A stretch of DNA of 64,000 bases from Roseospira visakhapatnamensis (lineage in GTDB: Bacteria; Pseudomonadota; Alphaproteobacteria; Rhodospirillales; Rhodospirillaceae). The translations under genes were made by a program, and so were the position numbers. The notes beneath the pieces are model-generated. The model ran no database searches. It was given only the letters and a program-made list of their open reading frames with translations, and had not been told where the DNA came from. The stretch lies in NCBI RefSeq assembly GCF_014197915.1, contig NZ_JACIGK010000008.1, forward strand, positions 92,781 through 156,780. The letters run 5' to 3'. Below, piece by piece: positions 49,401 to 63,246 of the stretch (positions are counted from its first letter, which is position 1; each line of letters begins with the position of its first letter).

Positions 49401-51311
49401 TCAGGGCAGGGGATCGGGCTCCAGCCGCAGGTCATGCACCCAGGCTCCGGGGCGCTCCGGCGTGATGGTGATCGTCCCTTGCCGGCGGTCCACGCGCCGG
49501 GCGCCGGGGACCCGGGTGTCCAGGGTCACGACCGATCCGTCCTCGGGCAGCACGAGTCGGCCAACGGCGGTGCCGTTCCAGGCCACCGTCAAGGTCTGCT
49601 GGCCATCGGCGGATCGCGCCTGAACCCGCAGGGGCCCGTAGGGGACCCGGGGGTCCAGGTCCACCCGGAGTGTCGCCGTGTCCGCCGCGACGGCGCGCGC
49701 CCCGGCCCCGGCGTCCACCGGTCCCCAACCGTCGCCGAAGTAGCTGACCGCGTCGGTGCCGTCGAAGGCGACGGCGCGGCGCAGCGTGAACCCTCGACCC
49801 AGCCACGCCTGGATGTCCTCGATCACCACGTCGCCGCCACGCGTCAGGGTGTAGGTGCCGATGGGCTCCAGGCGGTCCAGGCTCTGCGTGAAGCGGGCGC
49901 GCGGGTCGTCGCCCAGCCGCCGGCCACTGCCCATCAGCAGCATGTCCCAGCCCTCGGCCGCGCGCAGGTCCAGGGTGAAGGCCAGGTTGCGGGGATCGTT
50001 GGACAGCACCACCACCGGCAGGGCGCCGCCGACGGCGCTGTCGACCTTGCCGCCCTCGACCCAGTGGACGGCGGCGGCGAAGGTCTCCGGCCGGTCCAGC
50101 AGGCCCGTTTCGGCCAGATCCTCGCGCAAGGCGCGCCATTCCAGCGCCTCCAGCGTCGGGTCCTTGTCCAGGGGGACGACGTGGGCGATCCAGTTGGTGC
50201 CGATGTGGCTGGCCAGCACCGCCAGCACCAGCGCCGTGACCGTCACCGACCCGCTCAGCCAGACGCCGGTGAGGCGAGGGCGGCGGGCGAGTCCGCGCTC
50301 CGCCATCCGCCCCAGCAGCGGGAACAGCATCAGGTAGCCCGGCGCCTGCCAGTGGAAGTGGAACCCCAGTGGCGCCCACAGCGCGATGACGGTGAAGAAG
50401 GCGATTGGTCCAACGGCCAGGCAAGCCAGGAACCAGTCGGTCCGGTTGGCGTCGGTCGGGCCACGCAACAGGGCGGCGGCGAACACCCAGATCATGGGCA
50501 GCCAGACCCAGGGCAACAGCCAGGTCATCTGTCCCACGATGCTGCGCAACAGCCAGTCGGGCCGTAGGCCGGCGCTCTCCACCGAGCGGCCGCTCTGGAA
50601 GGCGAAGGACACCCAGTCGTTCTGCGCGTTCCAGATCAGCACGGGGGCGGCCACCGCCAGCGCCAGCAGGCCGGCCACATAAGGGGCCGGGTGGCGGACC
50701 CAATGCCGCTGGTCGGGCCGGGTGAGGGCGAACAGGCCGGCACCGGCCACCAGGAAGACGGCGTGGTACTTGGCCAGCAGGGTCAGACCCAGCAACAGGC
50801 CGATCACCAGCCACCAGGGCCAGGCGCGGGTCCGTTGGTCGGGCTCCAGCATCACCCGGGCCAGCGCCCAGGCGGTCAGCAGCCAGAACAGCATCAGGGG
50901 ACCGTCGGGCTGGAACCAGCCGCCGACGCTGACGGTGAACACCGCCGAGATGTTGAGGAACAGCGCGGCGAAGAAGCCCGCCCAGGGCGAGATGAGCCGC
51001 CGCGTCAGGCTGAACAGCACCCAGGTCGTGGCCGCGAAGATCAGGATGAAGGGCAGGCGGATGACCGCCGGGTCGTCGCTGCCGGTGAGCGCCAGCATGG
51101 CCCAGCCCAGCCATAGGGCCAGCGGCGGCTGGTCGAAGTAGCTGAGGTGCGGCTCGCGGGTGCCGGCGAGGTAGTAGGACTCGCCGTTACCGAAGTCCAT
51201 GAGCACGGCCAGCAGGACTCGCACCAGGGCGGTCCCGCCGATCAGGATCAGGGTGGCGCGAGCCGGATCCTTGAGATCGGACCAGGGACGGGAGAGCGGG
51301 GCGACGGCCAT
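49401..51311 (-). CDS. Membrane glycosyltransferase, GT39/ArnT-like (PMT_2)
   Basis: A 636-residue inner-membrane protein with roughly ten hydrophobic segments and a C-terminal beta-rich domain of about 200 residues. The first loop, SYYLAGTREPHLSYFDQPPLALWL, carries the Asp expected to bind divalent metal and lipid sugar in this family. Such enzymes move a sugar from undecaprenyl phosphate to a lipid or protein outside the membrane. It follows uppP on the same strand with a 129-bp gap, linking it to undecaprenyl phosphate. Donor and acceptor cannot be told from sequence. Confidence 0.88.
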   Translation of the reverse strand: MAVAPLSRPWSDLKDPARATLILIGGTALVRVLLAVLMDFGNGESYYLAGTREPHLSYFDQPPLALWLGWAMLALTGSDDPAVIRLPFILIFAATTWVLFSLTRRLISPWAGFFAALFLNISAVFTVSVGGWFQPDGPLMLFWLLTAWALARVMLEPDQRTRAWPWWLVIGLLLGLTLLAKYHAVFLVAGAGLFALTRPDQRHWVRHPAPYVAGLLALAVAAPVLIWNAQNDWVSFAFQSGRSVESAGLRPDWLLRSIVGQMTWLLPWVWLPMIWVFAAALLRGPTDANRTDWFLACLAVGPIAFFTVIALWAPLGFHFHWQAPGYLMLFPLLGRMAERGLARRPRLTGVWLSGSVTVTALVLAVLASHIGTNWIAHVVPLDKDPTLEALEWRALREDLAETGLLDRPETFAAAVHWVEGGKVDSAVGGALPVVVLSNDPRNLAFTLDLRAAEGWDMLLMGSGRRLGDDPRARFTQSLDRLEPIGTYTLTRGGDVVIEDIQAWLGRGFTLRRAVAFDGTDAVSYFGDGWGPVDAGAGARAVAADTATLRVDLDPRVPYGPLRVQARSADGQQTLTVAWNGTAVGRLVLPEDGSVVTLDTRVPGARRVDRRQGTITITPERPGAWVHDLRLEPDPLP

Positions 51312-51440
51312 GGGGTTGCGTGTCCGGACAGGGGCGGGAAGGGGGACCCTTGCTAGCCCAGCCGCGACCGCCCGGCAAGTGATCCAAAAAGCGACGCAGC
51401 CCGTGACGCGATTGGAGACGGCTGGGTCCGGGAGGTCCGG

Positions 51441-52250
51441 TCAGAGGTCGAGATAGCCGTAGACGATGCCCAGCAGCGCCAGCCCCAGGACCACGCGGTA
51501 GATCACGAAGGGCATAAAGCCGGCGCGGCGCAGCCAGGCCATCAGCCCGGCCATGGCGACCAACGCCGAGACCAGGGCCAGGGCGCCGGCGACCAGCGCC
51601 TCCTGGGTGATGCGCCAGTCGTCCAGACGGTAGAGATCCAGGCCCAGGAGGACGCCGGCGGCGGTCAGCGTGGGAATCGACATGAGCATGGAAAAGCGGG
51701 CCGCGTCCGGTCGCTCGAAGCCCAGGAACCGGGCGGCGGTCATGGTGACGCCGGAGCGGCTGGTGCCGGGCACCAGCGCCAGGGCCTGGGCCAGGCCCAG
51801 CACCAGGGCATCCAGGAGGCGCATGTGCTCGACCCGTCGCACGGTCATGCCGACCCGATCGGCGATCCCCAGCAGCAGCCCGAACACCAGGGTGGCCCAG
51901 GCGATGACCTCCAGGCTGCGCAGGTCGGTGGCGATCCGCTCCTTCAGCAGCACGCCGGCCACCACCACCGGGATGGTGGCCACCACCAGATGCCAGATCA
52001 GGCGCGCGCCGGGGTCGCTGCGCACCCGCCAGAATCGCGTCAGGCCGCCGAGCATCGCCACGACATCACGCCAGAAATAGAGACACACGGCGAGCAGGGT
52101 GCCCACGTGCACCGCCACGTCCATCGTCATGCCCTGGTCGGGCCAGTCGGTGAGCATGGGCACCAGCGCGAGGTGCCCAGAGGAACTGACCGGCAGGAAC
52201 TCGGTGATGCCCTGAACCAGGGCCAGGACGATGACATGCAGTGTGAGCAC
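51441..52250 (-). CDS. uppP: Undecaprenyl-diphosphatase
   Basis: A 269-residue membrane phosphatase with about eight hydrophobic segments that recycles undecaprenyl pyrophosphate to the carrier phosphate needed for peptidoglycan and polysaccharide export. The two signature motifs are present: EFLPVSSSGHL near residues 17-27 and the PGTSRSG loop with its essential Arg around residue 166. The start is GTG 52250 after GGGGTTGGG. It lies upstream of the GT39-like gene and is divergent from gltD. Confidence 0.96.
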   Translation of the reverse strand: MLTLHVIVLALVQGITEFLPVSSSGHLALVPMLTDWPDQGMTMDVAVHVGTLLAVCLYFWRDVVAMLGGLTRFWRVRSDPGARLIWHLVVATIPVVVAGVLLKERIATDLRSLEVIAWATLVFGLLLGIADRVGMTVRRVEHMRLLDALVLGLAQALALVPGTSRSGVTMTAARFLGFERPDAARFSMLMSIPTLTAAGVLLGLDLYRLDDWRITQEALVAGALALVSALVAMAGLMAWLRRAGFMPFVIYRVVLGLALLGIVYGYLDL

Positions 52251-52545
52251 AGCCCAACCCCCTGATCTGATAAGGGTTTTCTTTTAGCAAACTTGGGTGC
52301 CCCTGGCATCGACGGAAATTGGTTCTCATTTGTGACCTAATTTCCGGCACGCTTCGAAGCGGATCCTCTGTTATGGCAACGGGGGACGGCGGGCCTCGAA
52401 AATAACGTCAGTCATACTGCCGTTTATGTGCTTTTGGCTTGTGTAAGCCCCCCTGCGAAGCGTATGACACCTCTCCGGACTGTGGGTAGCCCGCAACCGA
52501 AGACCCTTGACCCGGCTGCCCCCCGACCCGAGTGGAGGAAGCGCC
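52251..52545. other. Control region between uppP and gltD
   Basis: 295 bp without a gene, less GC-rich than its surroundings. A small hairpin GGCTT-GTGT-AAGCC lies about 95 bp before gltD. I could not find a convincing -24/-12 sigma-54 promoter or NtrC site. Confidence 0.35.
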
Positions 52546-54009
52546 ATGGCGCGGAAGATGATGCAATTCACCCGTCTGCGCGGCGATATGCCCGACAAGC
52601 GCGCCGCCGACGAACGCCGTGACGACTTCGACGAGATCTACACCGGCTTCGCCGATGACCGCGCCGCCGATCAGGCCTCCCGGTGCGAGCAGTGTGGCAT
52701 TCCGTTTTGCCAGGTTCACTGCCCCTTGCACAACAATATCCCGGATTGGCTGTTGTTGACGGCCCAGGGGCGCCTGCGCGAAGCCTACGCGGTGTCCTCC
52801 AGCACCAACAACATGCCCGAGATTTGCGGCCGCATCTGCCCGCAGGATCGCCTGTGCGAGGGCTCCTGCGTGCTGGAGCAGTCGCGCCACGGTACCGTGA
52901 CCATCGGCGCCGTCGAGAAGTTCATCACCGACACCGCGTGGGAGCAGGGGTGGGTCCAGGCGATCACGCCCATCGAGGAACGCGACCAGTCCGTGGGCAT
53001 CATCGGCGCGGGACCCGGCGGCATGGCGGCGGCCGAGCAGTTGCGGCGCCATGGCTACAAGGTGACGCTGTATGACCGCTACGACCGGATCGGCGGCCTG
53101 CTGATCTATGGTATCCCGGGCTTCAAGCTGGAAAAGACCGTGGTCGAGCGGCGGGCGGCGCTGCTGGCCGAGTCCGGGGTCGACATTCGCCTGAACTTCG
53201 AGGTCGGTCGCGATGCCACCCTCGCCGACCTGCGCCAGACGCATGATGCCCTGCTGATCGCCACCGGCGTCTACAAGGCGCGCGGCCTTTCGGTGCCGGG
53301 TGCCGGGTTGCCGGGCGTGCTGCCGGCGCTGGAGTACCTGACGGCGTCCAACCGCCTGAACCTGGGCGACAGCGTGCCGGCCTTCGACAGCGGCGACCTC
53401 GATGCCGCCGGCAAGGACGTCGTGGTGATCGGCGGGGGCGACACCGCCATGGACTGCGTGCGCACCGCCATCCGCCAGGGCGCGACCTCCGTCAAGTGCC
53501 TCTACCGGCGGGACCAGGCCAACATGCCCGGGTCCCAGCGCGAGGTGACCAACGCCATCGAGGAAGGGGTCGACTTCGTCTGGCTGGCCGCGCCCGAGGC
53601 CGTCGTGGACAAGGACGGGCGTGCCGCCGAGGTCCGCGCCGTACGCATGCGCCTGGGAATCGCCGACGCCACGGGCCGCCAGGCCCCGACTCCCATCGAC
53701 GGCAGCCAGTTCCGCCTGCCGGCCCAGATGGTCATCGCCGCCCTGGGCTTCGAGCCCGAGGACCTGCCCACGCTGTTCGGCGAACCGGACCTGCCGGTAA
53801 CCCGCTGGGGTACCCTCAAGGTCGACAGCCACAGCCTGATGACCGACATGGACGGCGTGTTCGCCGCCGGCGACATCGTGCGCGGCGCCTCGCTGGTGGT
53901 CTGGGCGGTGCGCGACGGCCGCGACGCCGCCGAGGGCATCCACGACTACCTTCAGGCGCGCGCCGCCGCCGCGACCGCGCCGACCGGGGACATGGCCCTG
54001 GCGTCGTGA
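52546..54009 (+). CDS. gltD: Glutamate synthase (NADPH) small subunit
   Basis: A 487-residue flavoprotein that oxidises NADPH and feeds electrons to GltB. The N-terminal part binds two 4Fe-4S clusters through cysteines in CEQCGIPFCQVHCPLHNNIPDW and CGRICPQDRLCEGSC. Two Rossmann sites follow: GIIGAGPGGMAAAEQLRRHG for FAD and VVVIGGGDTAMDC for NADPH. The C-terminal GVFAAGDIVRGASLVVWAVRDGR closes the FAD site. ATG 52546 follows GGAGGAA at ideal spacing. It lies upstream of gltB, the reverse of E. coli. Confidence 0.97.
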   Translation: MARKMMQFTRLRGDMPDKRAADERRDDFDEIYTGFADDRAADQASRCEQCGIPFCQVHCPLHNNIPDWLLLTAQGRLREAYAVSSSTNNMPEICGRICPQDRLCEGSCVLEQSRHGTVTIGAVEKFITDTAWEQGWVQAITPIEERDQSVGIIGAGPGGMAAAEQLRRHGYKVTLYDRYDRIGGLLIYGIPGFKLEKTVVERRAALLAESGVDIRLNFEVGRDATLADLRQTHDALLIATGVYKARGLSVPGAGLPGVLPALEYLTASNRLNLGDSVPAFDSGDLDAAGKDVVVIGGGDTAMDCVRTAIRQGATSVKCLYRRDQANMPGSQREVTNAIEEGVDFVWLAAPEAVVDKDGRAAEVRAVRMRLGIADATGRQAPTPIDGSQFRLPAQMVIAALGFEPEDLPTLFGEPDLPVTRWGTLKVDSHSLMTDMDGVFAAGDIVRGASLVVWAVRDGRDAAEGIHDYLQARAAAATAPTGDMALAS

Positions 54010-54106
54010 CCGCGCCCGCCTGATCCCCCGTTCCAGAGCTTCCGGCCTGTTGCCCCGCCAACGCCATCGCGGGCGGCGACGGCCCCGACCGAGAGGAGTC
54101 CCGGCC

Positions 54107-58669
<4,563 letters not shown>

Positions 58670-58769
58670 GGCGGCCCGGCGAGGTCGGGCGCGGGGACCG
58701 CTTCGGATCCAATTGTTCGGGGGCGCCGTCTGTGGCACACAGGGGGCGCCTCACCGTTGGAGACCCGGA

Positions 58770-60095
58770 ATGTCACCTCCCACCCGCTCCCGTCCGGCTG
58801 GTCAGCCGCTGGCGGGCCGATCCATGGCCATCGGCGCGCTGGCCGTTCTGCTGACCTTGCCGGCCTGCGCCCAGGCACCGGTGCCCGGTCCCCGGCCGGC
58901 CGATCCCGCCGCCACCGTTGCTCCGGCCGGCACGACGTCGACCCAGGAAGCCGCGTTCGCCCGCTGGCTGAACGGCGTGAGGACCGAGGCCATTCGGCGC
59001 GGCATCCGCCCGACCACCGTGGATCGCGCGTTCGCCGGCCTGTCCGCCAACCCCCGGGTGGTCGAGCTGGATCGCCGTCAACCCGAGTTCACCAGCACGT
59101 TCTGGGGGTACTTCGGCAAGGCCGTGTCCGACACCCGCGTCGAGACCGGGCGCGCCATGCTGGCGCGGCATCGCGCGCTCCTGGAGCGAGTCTCGCGGCA
59201 AACCGGCGTGCCGCCCGAGGTGCTGTTGGCCTTCTGGGGCCTGGAGAGCAACTACGGCAGCAACACCGGCGGTTTCAACGTGATCGAGGCCCTGGCGACC
59301 CTGGCCCACGACGGGCGCCGGGGCGCCTTTTTCCGGGAGCAGTTGCTGACGGCGCTGGAGATCCTTGACCAGGGGCATATCACGCCTGAGGCCATGCAGG
59401 GTTCCTGGGCCGGCGCCATGGGGCAGATGCAGTTCATGCCCACCACCTTCCGCGATCATGCGGTGGATGGCACGGGCGATGGCCGCGCCGACATCTGGAC
59501 CTCGGTGCCGGATGCCTTCGCCTCGGCCGGCGCCTTCCTGTCGCGCATCGGCTGGCGGGCCGGCGAGCGATGGGGACGGCAGGTGCGCCTACCGGCCGGC
59601 TACGACCATGCCCGCTCCGGCCTGGACCAGTGGCAGCCGCTGGCCACCTGGCGCGCGCTGGGGGTCACGCGGGCCGACGGCGGGCCGTTGCCCGGCGGTC
59701 CGCAGATGTCGGCGGCCCTTTTGATGCCCGCCGGACACCGGGGACCCACGTTCCTGGTGTATCACAACTTCCGTGTCATCATGCGCTGGAACAACTCCAG
59801 CTTCTACGCCCTGGCCGTGGGGCATCTGTCCGACCGCATCGCCGGACAGGGGCCGTTGATCGGTGTGTTCAACCGCGATCAAACACCCCTGCGCCGCGAC
59901 GATGTGGAGATCCTTCAGGGGCTGCTGAACGGGCTGGGCTATCAGGCCGGGGCCCCCGACGGTCTGTTGGGGCCGAACACCCGGGCGGCCATCAAGCGGT
60001 TCCAGGCGGCGCGAGGGTTGCCCGCCGATGGCTATGCCGATCCCGCGTTGCTCGCCCGGGTGCGGCGGGCCGCCGCGGGCCTTGATCCGACCTGA
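58770..60095 (+). CDS. Lytic murein transglycosylase B-like with peptidoglycan-binding domain
   Basis: A 441-residue envelope enzyme that cuts glycan strands. A lipobox LTLPAC puts the lipid-modified Cys at about residue 33. The catalytic domain has LLAFWGLESNYG, whose Glu is the acid catalyst, and the AGAMGQMQFMPTTF motif of MltB. The last 60 residues are a PG_binding_1 domain (VEILQGLLNGLGYQAG, GPNTRAAIKRFQ). ATG 58770 follows GGAG. It is the first of three cell-wall genes here (rlpA and dac follow). Confidence 0.93.
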   Translation: MSPPTRSRPAGQPLAGRSMAIGALAVLLTLPACAQAPVPGPRPADPAATVAPAGTTSTQEAAFARWLNGVRTEAIRRGIRPTTVDRAFAGLSANPRVVELDRRQPEFTSTFWGYFGKAVSDTRVETGRAMLARHRALLERVSRQTGVPPEVLLAFWGLESNYGSNTGGFNVIEALATLAHDGRRGAFFREQLLTALEILDQGHITPEAMQGSWAGAMGQMQFMPTTFRDHAVDGTGDGRADIWTSVPDAFASAGAFLSRIGWRAGERWGRQVRLPAGYDHARSGLDQWQPLATWRALGVTRADGGPLPGGPQMSAALLMPAGHRGPTFLVYHNFRVIMRWNNSSFYALAVGHLSDRIAGQGPLIGVFNRDQTPLRRDDVEILQGLLNGLGYQAGAPDGLLGPNTRAAIKRFQAARGLPADGYADPALLARVRRAAAGLDPT

Positions 60096-60373
60096 CCATG
60101 GGCCCGTGATCGTTCTGGAAACCGCAATATGCTGTGTTTCAGACCGCGAAGTGTGTACCATGGGTAGGGCGTTGGGGGGTAGGCATGGTCGGCGTCCTGC
60201 GGAACCACGACCAGGACGGCGGTCTCTGTCGGCGGTGGATCCGGGCAGGCGGGGCAGGGGGGGACGGCGCCAACCGGACCCTGCGCCGCGTGTCCGTTTG
60301 TGAACGCGCCCTTTGTTTTCGACGGGTGGCTCACAGTCTCCATGGGGTCTTTCGTCAGACCTTGTCCGGCGGG
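60096..60373. other. Intergenic stretch after mltB-like gene, no gene seen
   Basis: About 280 bp with only short open frames lacking family-like sequence. No T-run terminator is visible directly after the mltB-like gene. Confidence 0.35.
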
Positions 60374-60402
60374 TTGCCAGGATTCGCCAAAGTCGGTATA
60401 GT
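60374..60402 (+). promoter_or_regulatory. Strong candidate promoter of the region upstream of rlpA
   Basis: TTGCCA (60374-60379), a 17-nt spacer and TATAGT (60397-60402) form one of the best sigma-70 matches in the window. Transcription should begin near 60409, about 365 bp before the rlpA start. Confidence 0.6.
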
Positions 60403-60408
60403 TCAGCT

Positions 60409-60664
60409 CTCTACTCAACATTGTGCTGTCGTGACTTGATCTGATCTCGGGATTGTAGCGGGTCCCTTCCGATCTTCCAGGCTCACCGTTTTTCGTTGTA
60501 TCGTCCGGTGTAATGCCAACGATCCTTGATCATGACCGCTGATGTTCGTGGCCGGCCCATGCCCCCGCTCTCCCATCGTTTCCGTGGGGCAGTATCCGAA
60601 CGGGTGGCCGGATGGGGGAGCGGGCTGGTGCAGCCCAGGCACCGCTTCGCGGTGCCCGTTTTTT
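60409..60664 (+). ncRNA. Candidate small RNA or attenuated leader
   Basis: About 255 nt lie between a strong promoter and an intrinsic terminator, with no convincing ORF. Near the 3' end a 14-bp stem (60564-60577 with 60611-60624, one G-U pair) is followed by the terminator. It does not look like 4.5S, tmRNA or 6S RNA to me. It may be a free sRNA, or a leader whose terminator sits 110 nt before the rlpA start and controls read-through. Confidence 0.45.
60638..60664 (+). terminator. Intrinsic terminator
   Basis: Stem GGCACCGC/GCGGTGCC with a TTC loop (60638-60656), then CG and six T residues (60659-60664). This is the clearest rho-independent terminator in the window. Confidence 0.85.
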
Positions 60665-60669
60665 GAGAT

Positions 60670-60690
60670 GGGGCGCTCGCAAGGCGCCCC
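60670..60690 (+). other. Additional hairpin after the terminator
   Basis: GGGGCGC (60670-60676) and GCGCCCC (60684-60690) form a 7-bp stem between the terminator and the REP-like copy 2. It has no T-run. Confidence 0.4.
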
Positions 60691-60693
60691 GGG

Positions 60694-60726
60694 GGCGGAT
60701 GGGTCACGCTCATCCGCCGCTGGTAT
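60694..60726. repeat. REP-like palindromic element, copy 2
   Basis: This 33-bp segment matches 11840-11872 at 31 positions. Both changes lie in the stem and keep pairing as G-U in RNA. It ends in CTGGTAT like copy 1, and is preceded by a different hairpin. It lies 48 bp before rlpA. Confidence 0.65.
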
Positions 60727-60774
60727 GGTACGGTCCTTCGCCGTGACCGTTGGCACAAAAGGAAGAGTGCGATC

Positions 60775-61752
60775 ATGCGAGTCCATGGGCAGTGCGCCGC
60801 GTCCTTCCCCGACCCTGTCCGAGTCCGTCATCGATCCCGTGCCCTGACCGTCCTGTCCGTTGGCGTGGTCCTGGTCTCGCTTCTGGGACTCGCGGGCTGC
60901 GCCGAGACCACCCTGGCCGTCAACACGGCCAAGATCATCGCGCCGGATGGCCAGCAGGGCCAGTCGTCGGCGGGGCGCTACAAGGTTGGAAGCCCCTACC
61001 AGATCCGCGGTCGCTGGTACACGCCGGCGGAGGACATGGGCTATGACGAGGAGGGCATGGCCTCCTGGTACGGTCCGGGCTTCCATGGCAAGAGCACGGC
61101 CAATGGCGAACGCTTCGACCAGAACGCCCTGACCGCCGCCCATCCGACCCTGCCGATGCCCTCCATGGTGCGGGTCACCAACATGGCCAACGGGCGGTCC
61201 GTGAACCTGCGCGTCAACGATCGTGGACCGTTCTCTCACAACCGCATCATCGATGTCTCCAAGCGGGCCGCCGAAATGCTGGGCTTCCGGCGCCGAGGCA
61301 CGGCGCGGGTACGCGTGACCATCCTGGAAGAGGAAAGCCTGGCGCTGCGCCATGGCAACAGGAGGCCGGCGACCACCGCCGTGGCCCGGCCGGTCAGCGC
61401 GACACGTGTCGTGCGTCCGGTCGCCACTCCGCCCGTCGCGCGGCAGGCCGCCGACAGCGCCAGATCAACCGCCGGGCAGGCCTTCGTGATCGCGAACAGG
61501 CCCGCGCCCGCGCGCGATGAGAGTCGATGGTACGTCCAGGCCGGGGCCTTCTCCAACCCGCTCAACGCCTCGCGGGCGGCGGAGCACCTGGAGTCGCTGG
61601 GACCGACCGCGCTGTCGCCGGTGACCACCGAAACCGGCGCCAACCTGTTGCGCGTGCGTGTCGGACCGGTGGATACGGGCCGACAGGCCGCCCGTCTGTT
61701 GCAGGTGGTCCGCTCCTCCGGGTATCCTGCCGCTCGTGTGGTGACGCACTGA
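60775..61752 (+). CDS. rlpA: RlpA-family septal ring lytic transglycosylase
   Basis: A 325-residue lipoprotein. The lipobox LGLAGC puts the acylated Cys at residue 42. The double-psi beta-barrel catalytic domain spans about 80-190 (EGMASWYGPGFHGKSTANGE, VRVNDRGPF-like LRVNDRGPF). An Ala/Pro/Arg linker follows, then a C-terminal SPOR domain (WYVQAGAFSNPLNASRAAEHL) that targets denuded glycan at the septum. ATG 60775 follows AAAAGGAAG. dac and tmk lie downstream in the same direction. Confidence 0.94.
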   Translation: MRVHGQCAASFPDPVRVRHRSRALTVLSVGVVLVSLLGLAGCAETTLAVNTAKIIAPDGQQGQSSAGRYKVGSPYQIRGRWYTPAEDMGYDEEGMASWYGPGFHGKSTANGERFDQNALTAAHPTLPMPSMVRVTNMANGRSVNLRVNDRGPFSHNRIIDVSKRAAEMLGFRRRGTARVRVTILEEESLALRHGNRRPATTAVARPVSATRVVRPVATPPVARQAADSARSTAGQAFVIANRPAPARDESRWYVQAGAFSNPLNASRAAEHLESLGPTALSPVTTETGANLLRVRVGPVDTGRQAARLLQVVRSSGYPAARVVTH

Positions 61753-61838
61753 GCGGTCCCCGGTCCCGTCTCGCGGCCAATGGTTCACAAGGCGCGCTCT
61801 GGATCGGCACATTTCCGTTTGAATAAAGCGGGTTCAAG

Positions 61839-63167
61839 ATGTCTTTTCAGAGCTTGTGTAAGAACTGGTCCGGGCCACGCCCGGGCCTGAGTGATCGGTC
61901 GACGCGAGACGCGCCGATCTTGAGGATCGTGCCGATCATCCTGATGGTGGCGGTCCTGATGGTGGTGCTGGCCTCGGGTCCCGTCATGGCGCGCGCCCAG
62001 GCCATCGAGACCAGCGCCCGCGAGGCGCTGCTGCTGGACGTGGGCACCGGCACCGTTCTTCTGGACAAGAACGCCACGGTCCCCATGCCGCCGTCGTCCA
62101 TGAGCAAGCTGATGACCACCTATATGGTGTTCGAACAGCTCAAGGCCGGCCGCCTGTCGCTGGACAATGTCTTTTCGGTCAGCGAGAACGCCTGGCGAGA
62201 GGGTGGAGCCGCCAGCGGCGGCTCGACCATGTTCCTGGAGCCGAACTCCAACGTCCGGCTGGAAGATCTGTTGCGCGGCATCATCGTGCAGTCCGGCAAT
62301 GACGCCTGCATCGTCGTGGCCGAGAACCTGGCGGGGTCGGAGGAGGCATTCGCCGAGGCGATGAACCGGCGCGCCGCCGAAATCGGCCTGACCGACAGCA
62401 CCTTCGAGAACTCGACGGGGCTTCCGCACCCGGATCACCTGATGACGGCCCGCGATCTGGCCACCCTGGCGAACCGCATCATCACCGACTTTCCGGAGTA
62501 TTATCCGTACTATTCCGAAAAGGAGTTCACCTACAACGGCATCACGCAGCACAACCGGAACCCGCTGCTCTACAAGAACGTGGGCGCCGACGGCCTGAAG
62601 ACCGGGCACACCAGCATCGCCGGCTATGGCCTGACCGCGTCGGCGGAGCGCAACGGGCGCCGCCTGATCCTGGTCCTCAACGGCCTGGACAGCACGCGAG
62701 CCCGCACCGAAGAGGCCGAGCGTCTGATCTCCTGGGGGTTCCGCACCTTCGAGACCGTGACCATGTTCAAACCCGGCGACACGGTCACCGAGGCCGAGGT
62801 GTGGATGGGCGAGACCGAGACCGTGCCGCTGGTGCTGCCGGAGGGGCTGACCGTGACCATCCCGCGCAACGCGCGCCGGGCCATGACCGTGACCGCCCGG
62901 TACGAGGGGCCGGTGCCGGCGCCCGTCACCCAGGGGGACCGGGTCGCCACCTTGGTCATCGAGGCGCCGGGGATGGAGGACATGGCATTTCCTCTGCATG
63001 CGGGAACCAACGTCGACCGCATGGGCCTGTTCAATCGCATGTTCACCGCCTTGAAGTATCTGGTTCTGGGACTCGCGTTGCCGGACGCCCTGAATGGAGG
63101 CGGGGACCAAGCCGACGGCCAGGGCGCGCGCGTGGATGGGCCGCCGCCATTGCGGAGCCCGGCCTGA
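61839..63167 (+). CDS. dacC: D-alanyl-D-alanine carboxypeptidase (S11 family)
   Basis: A 442-residue periplasmic penicillin-binding protein that trims the terminal D-Ala of peptidoglycan stems. A long N-terminal signal (hydrophobic core about 29-48) is followed by the serine motif S87-M-S-K90, the SGN motif in VQSGNDACI and the KTG motif in GLKTGHTS. A C-terminal beta domain and a hydrophobic region near 395-410 may anchor it. It lies 86 bp after rlpA and before tmk, the usual alphaproteobacterial order. The dacA/dacC distinction cannot be settled by reading alone. Confidence 0.93.
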   Translation: MSFQSLCKNWSGPRPGLSDRSTRDAPILRIVPIILMVAVLMVVLASGPVMARAQAIETSAREALLLDVGTGTVLLDKNATVPMPPSSMSKLMTTYMVFEQLKAGRLSLDNVFSVSENAWREGGAASGGSTMFLEPNSNVRLEDLLRGIIVQSGNDACIVVAENLAGSEEAFAEAMNRRAAEIGLTDSTFENSTGLPHPDHLMTARDLATLANRIITDFPEYYPYYSEKEFTYNGITQHNRNPLLYKNVGADGLKTGHTSIAGYGLTASAERNGRRLILVLNGLDSTRARTEEAERLISWGFRTFETVTMFKPGDTVTEAEVWMGETETVPLVLPEGLTVTIPRNARRAMTVTARYEGPVPAPVTQGDRVATLVIEAPGMEDMAFPLHAGTNVDRMGLFNRMFTALKYLVLGLALPDALNGGGDQADGQGARVDGPPPLRSPA

Positions 63168-63246
63168 CGCCGCCCCGAGCCTGTGGTGGGCGGTCAGGCA
63201 CGACGCCCATGGGGCCGTCGAACCGATGATAAAGAGGGGGAATGGG

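Noticed and set aside
52251..52545. Sigma-54 promoter for gltD-gltB at TGGCAT...TTGGT
   Set aside because: The spacing between the two elements is wrong for -24/-12 and no GC dinucleotide lies at -12.
60134..60439. 101-residue open frame between the mltB-like gene and rlpA
   Set aside because: No ribosome site, no recognisable motif, and it spans the strong promoter of the candidate ncRNA.
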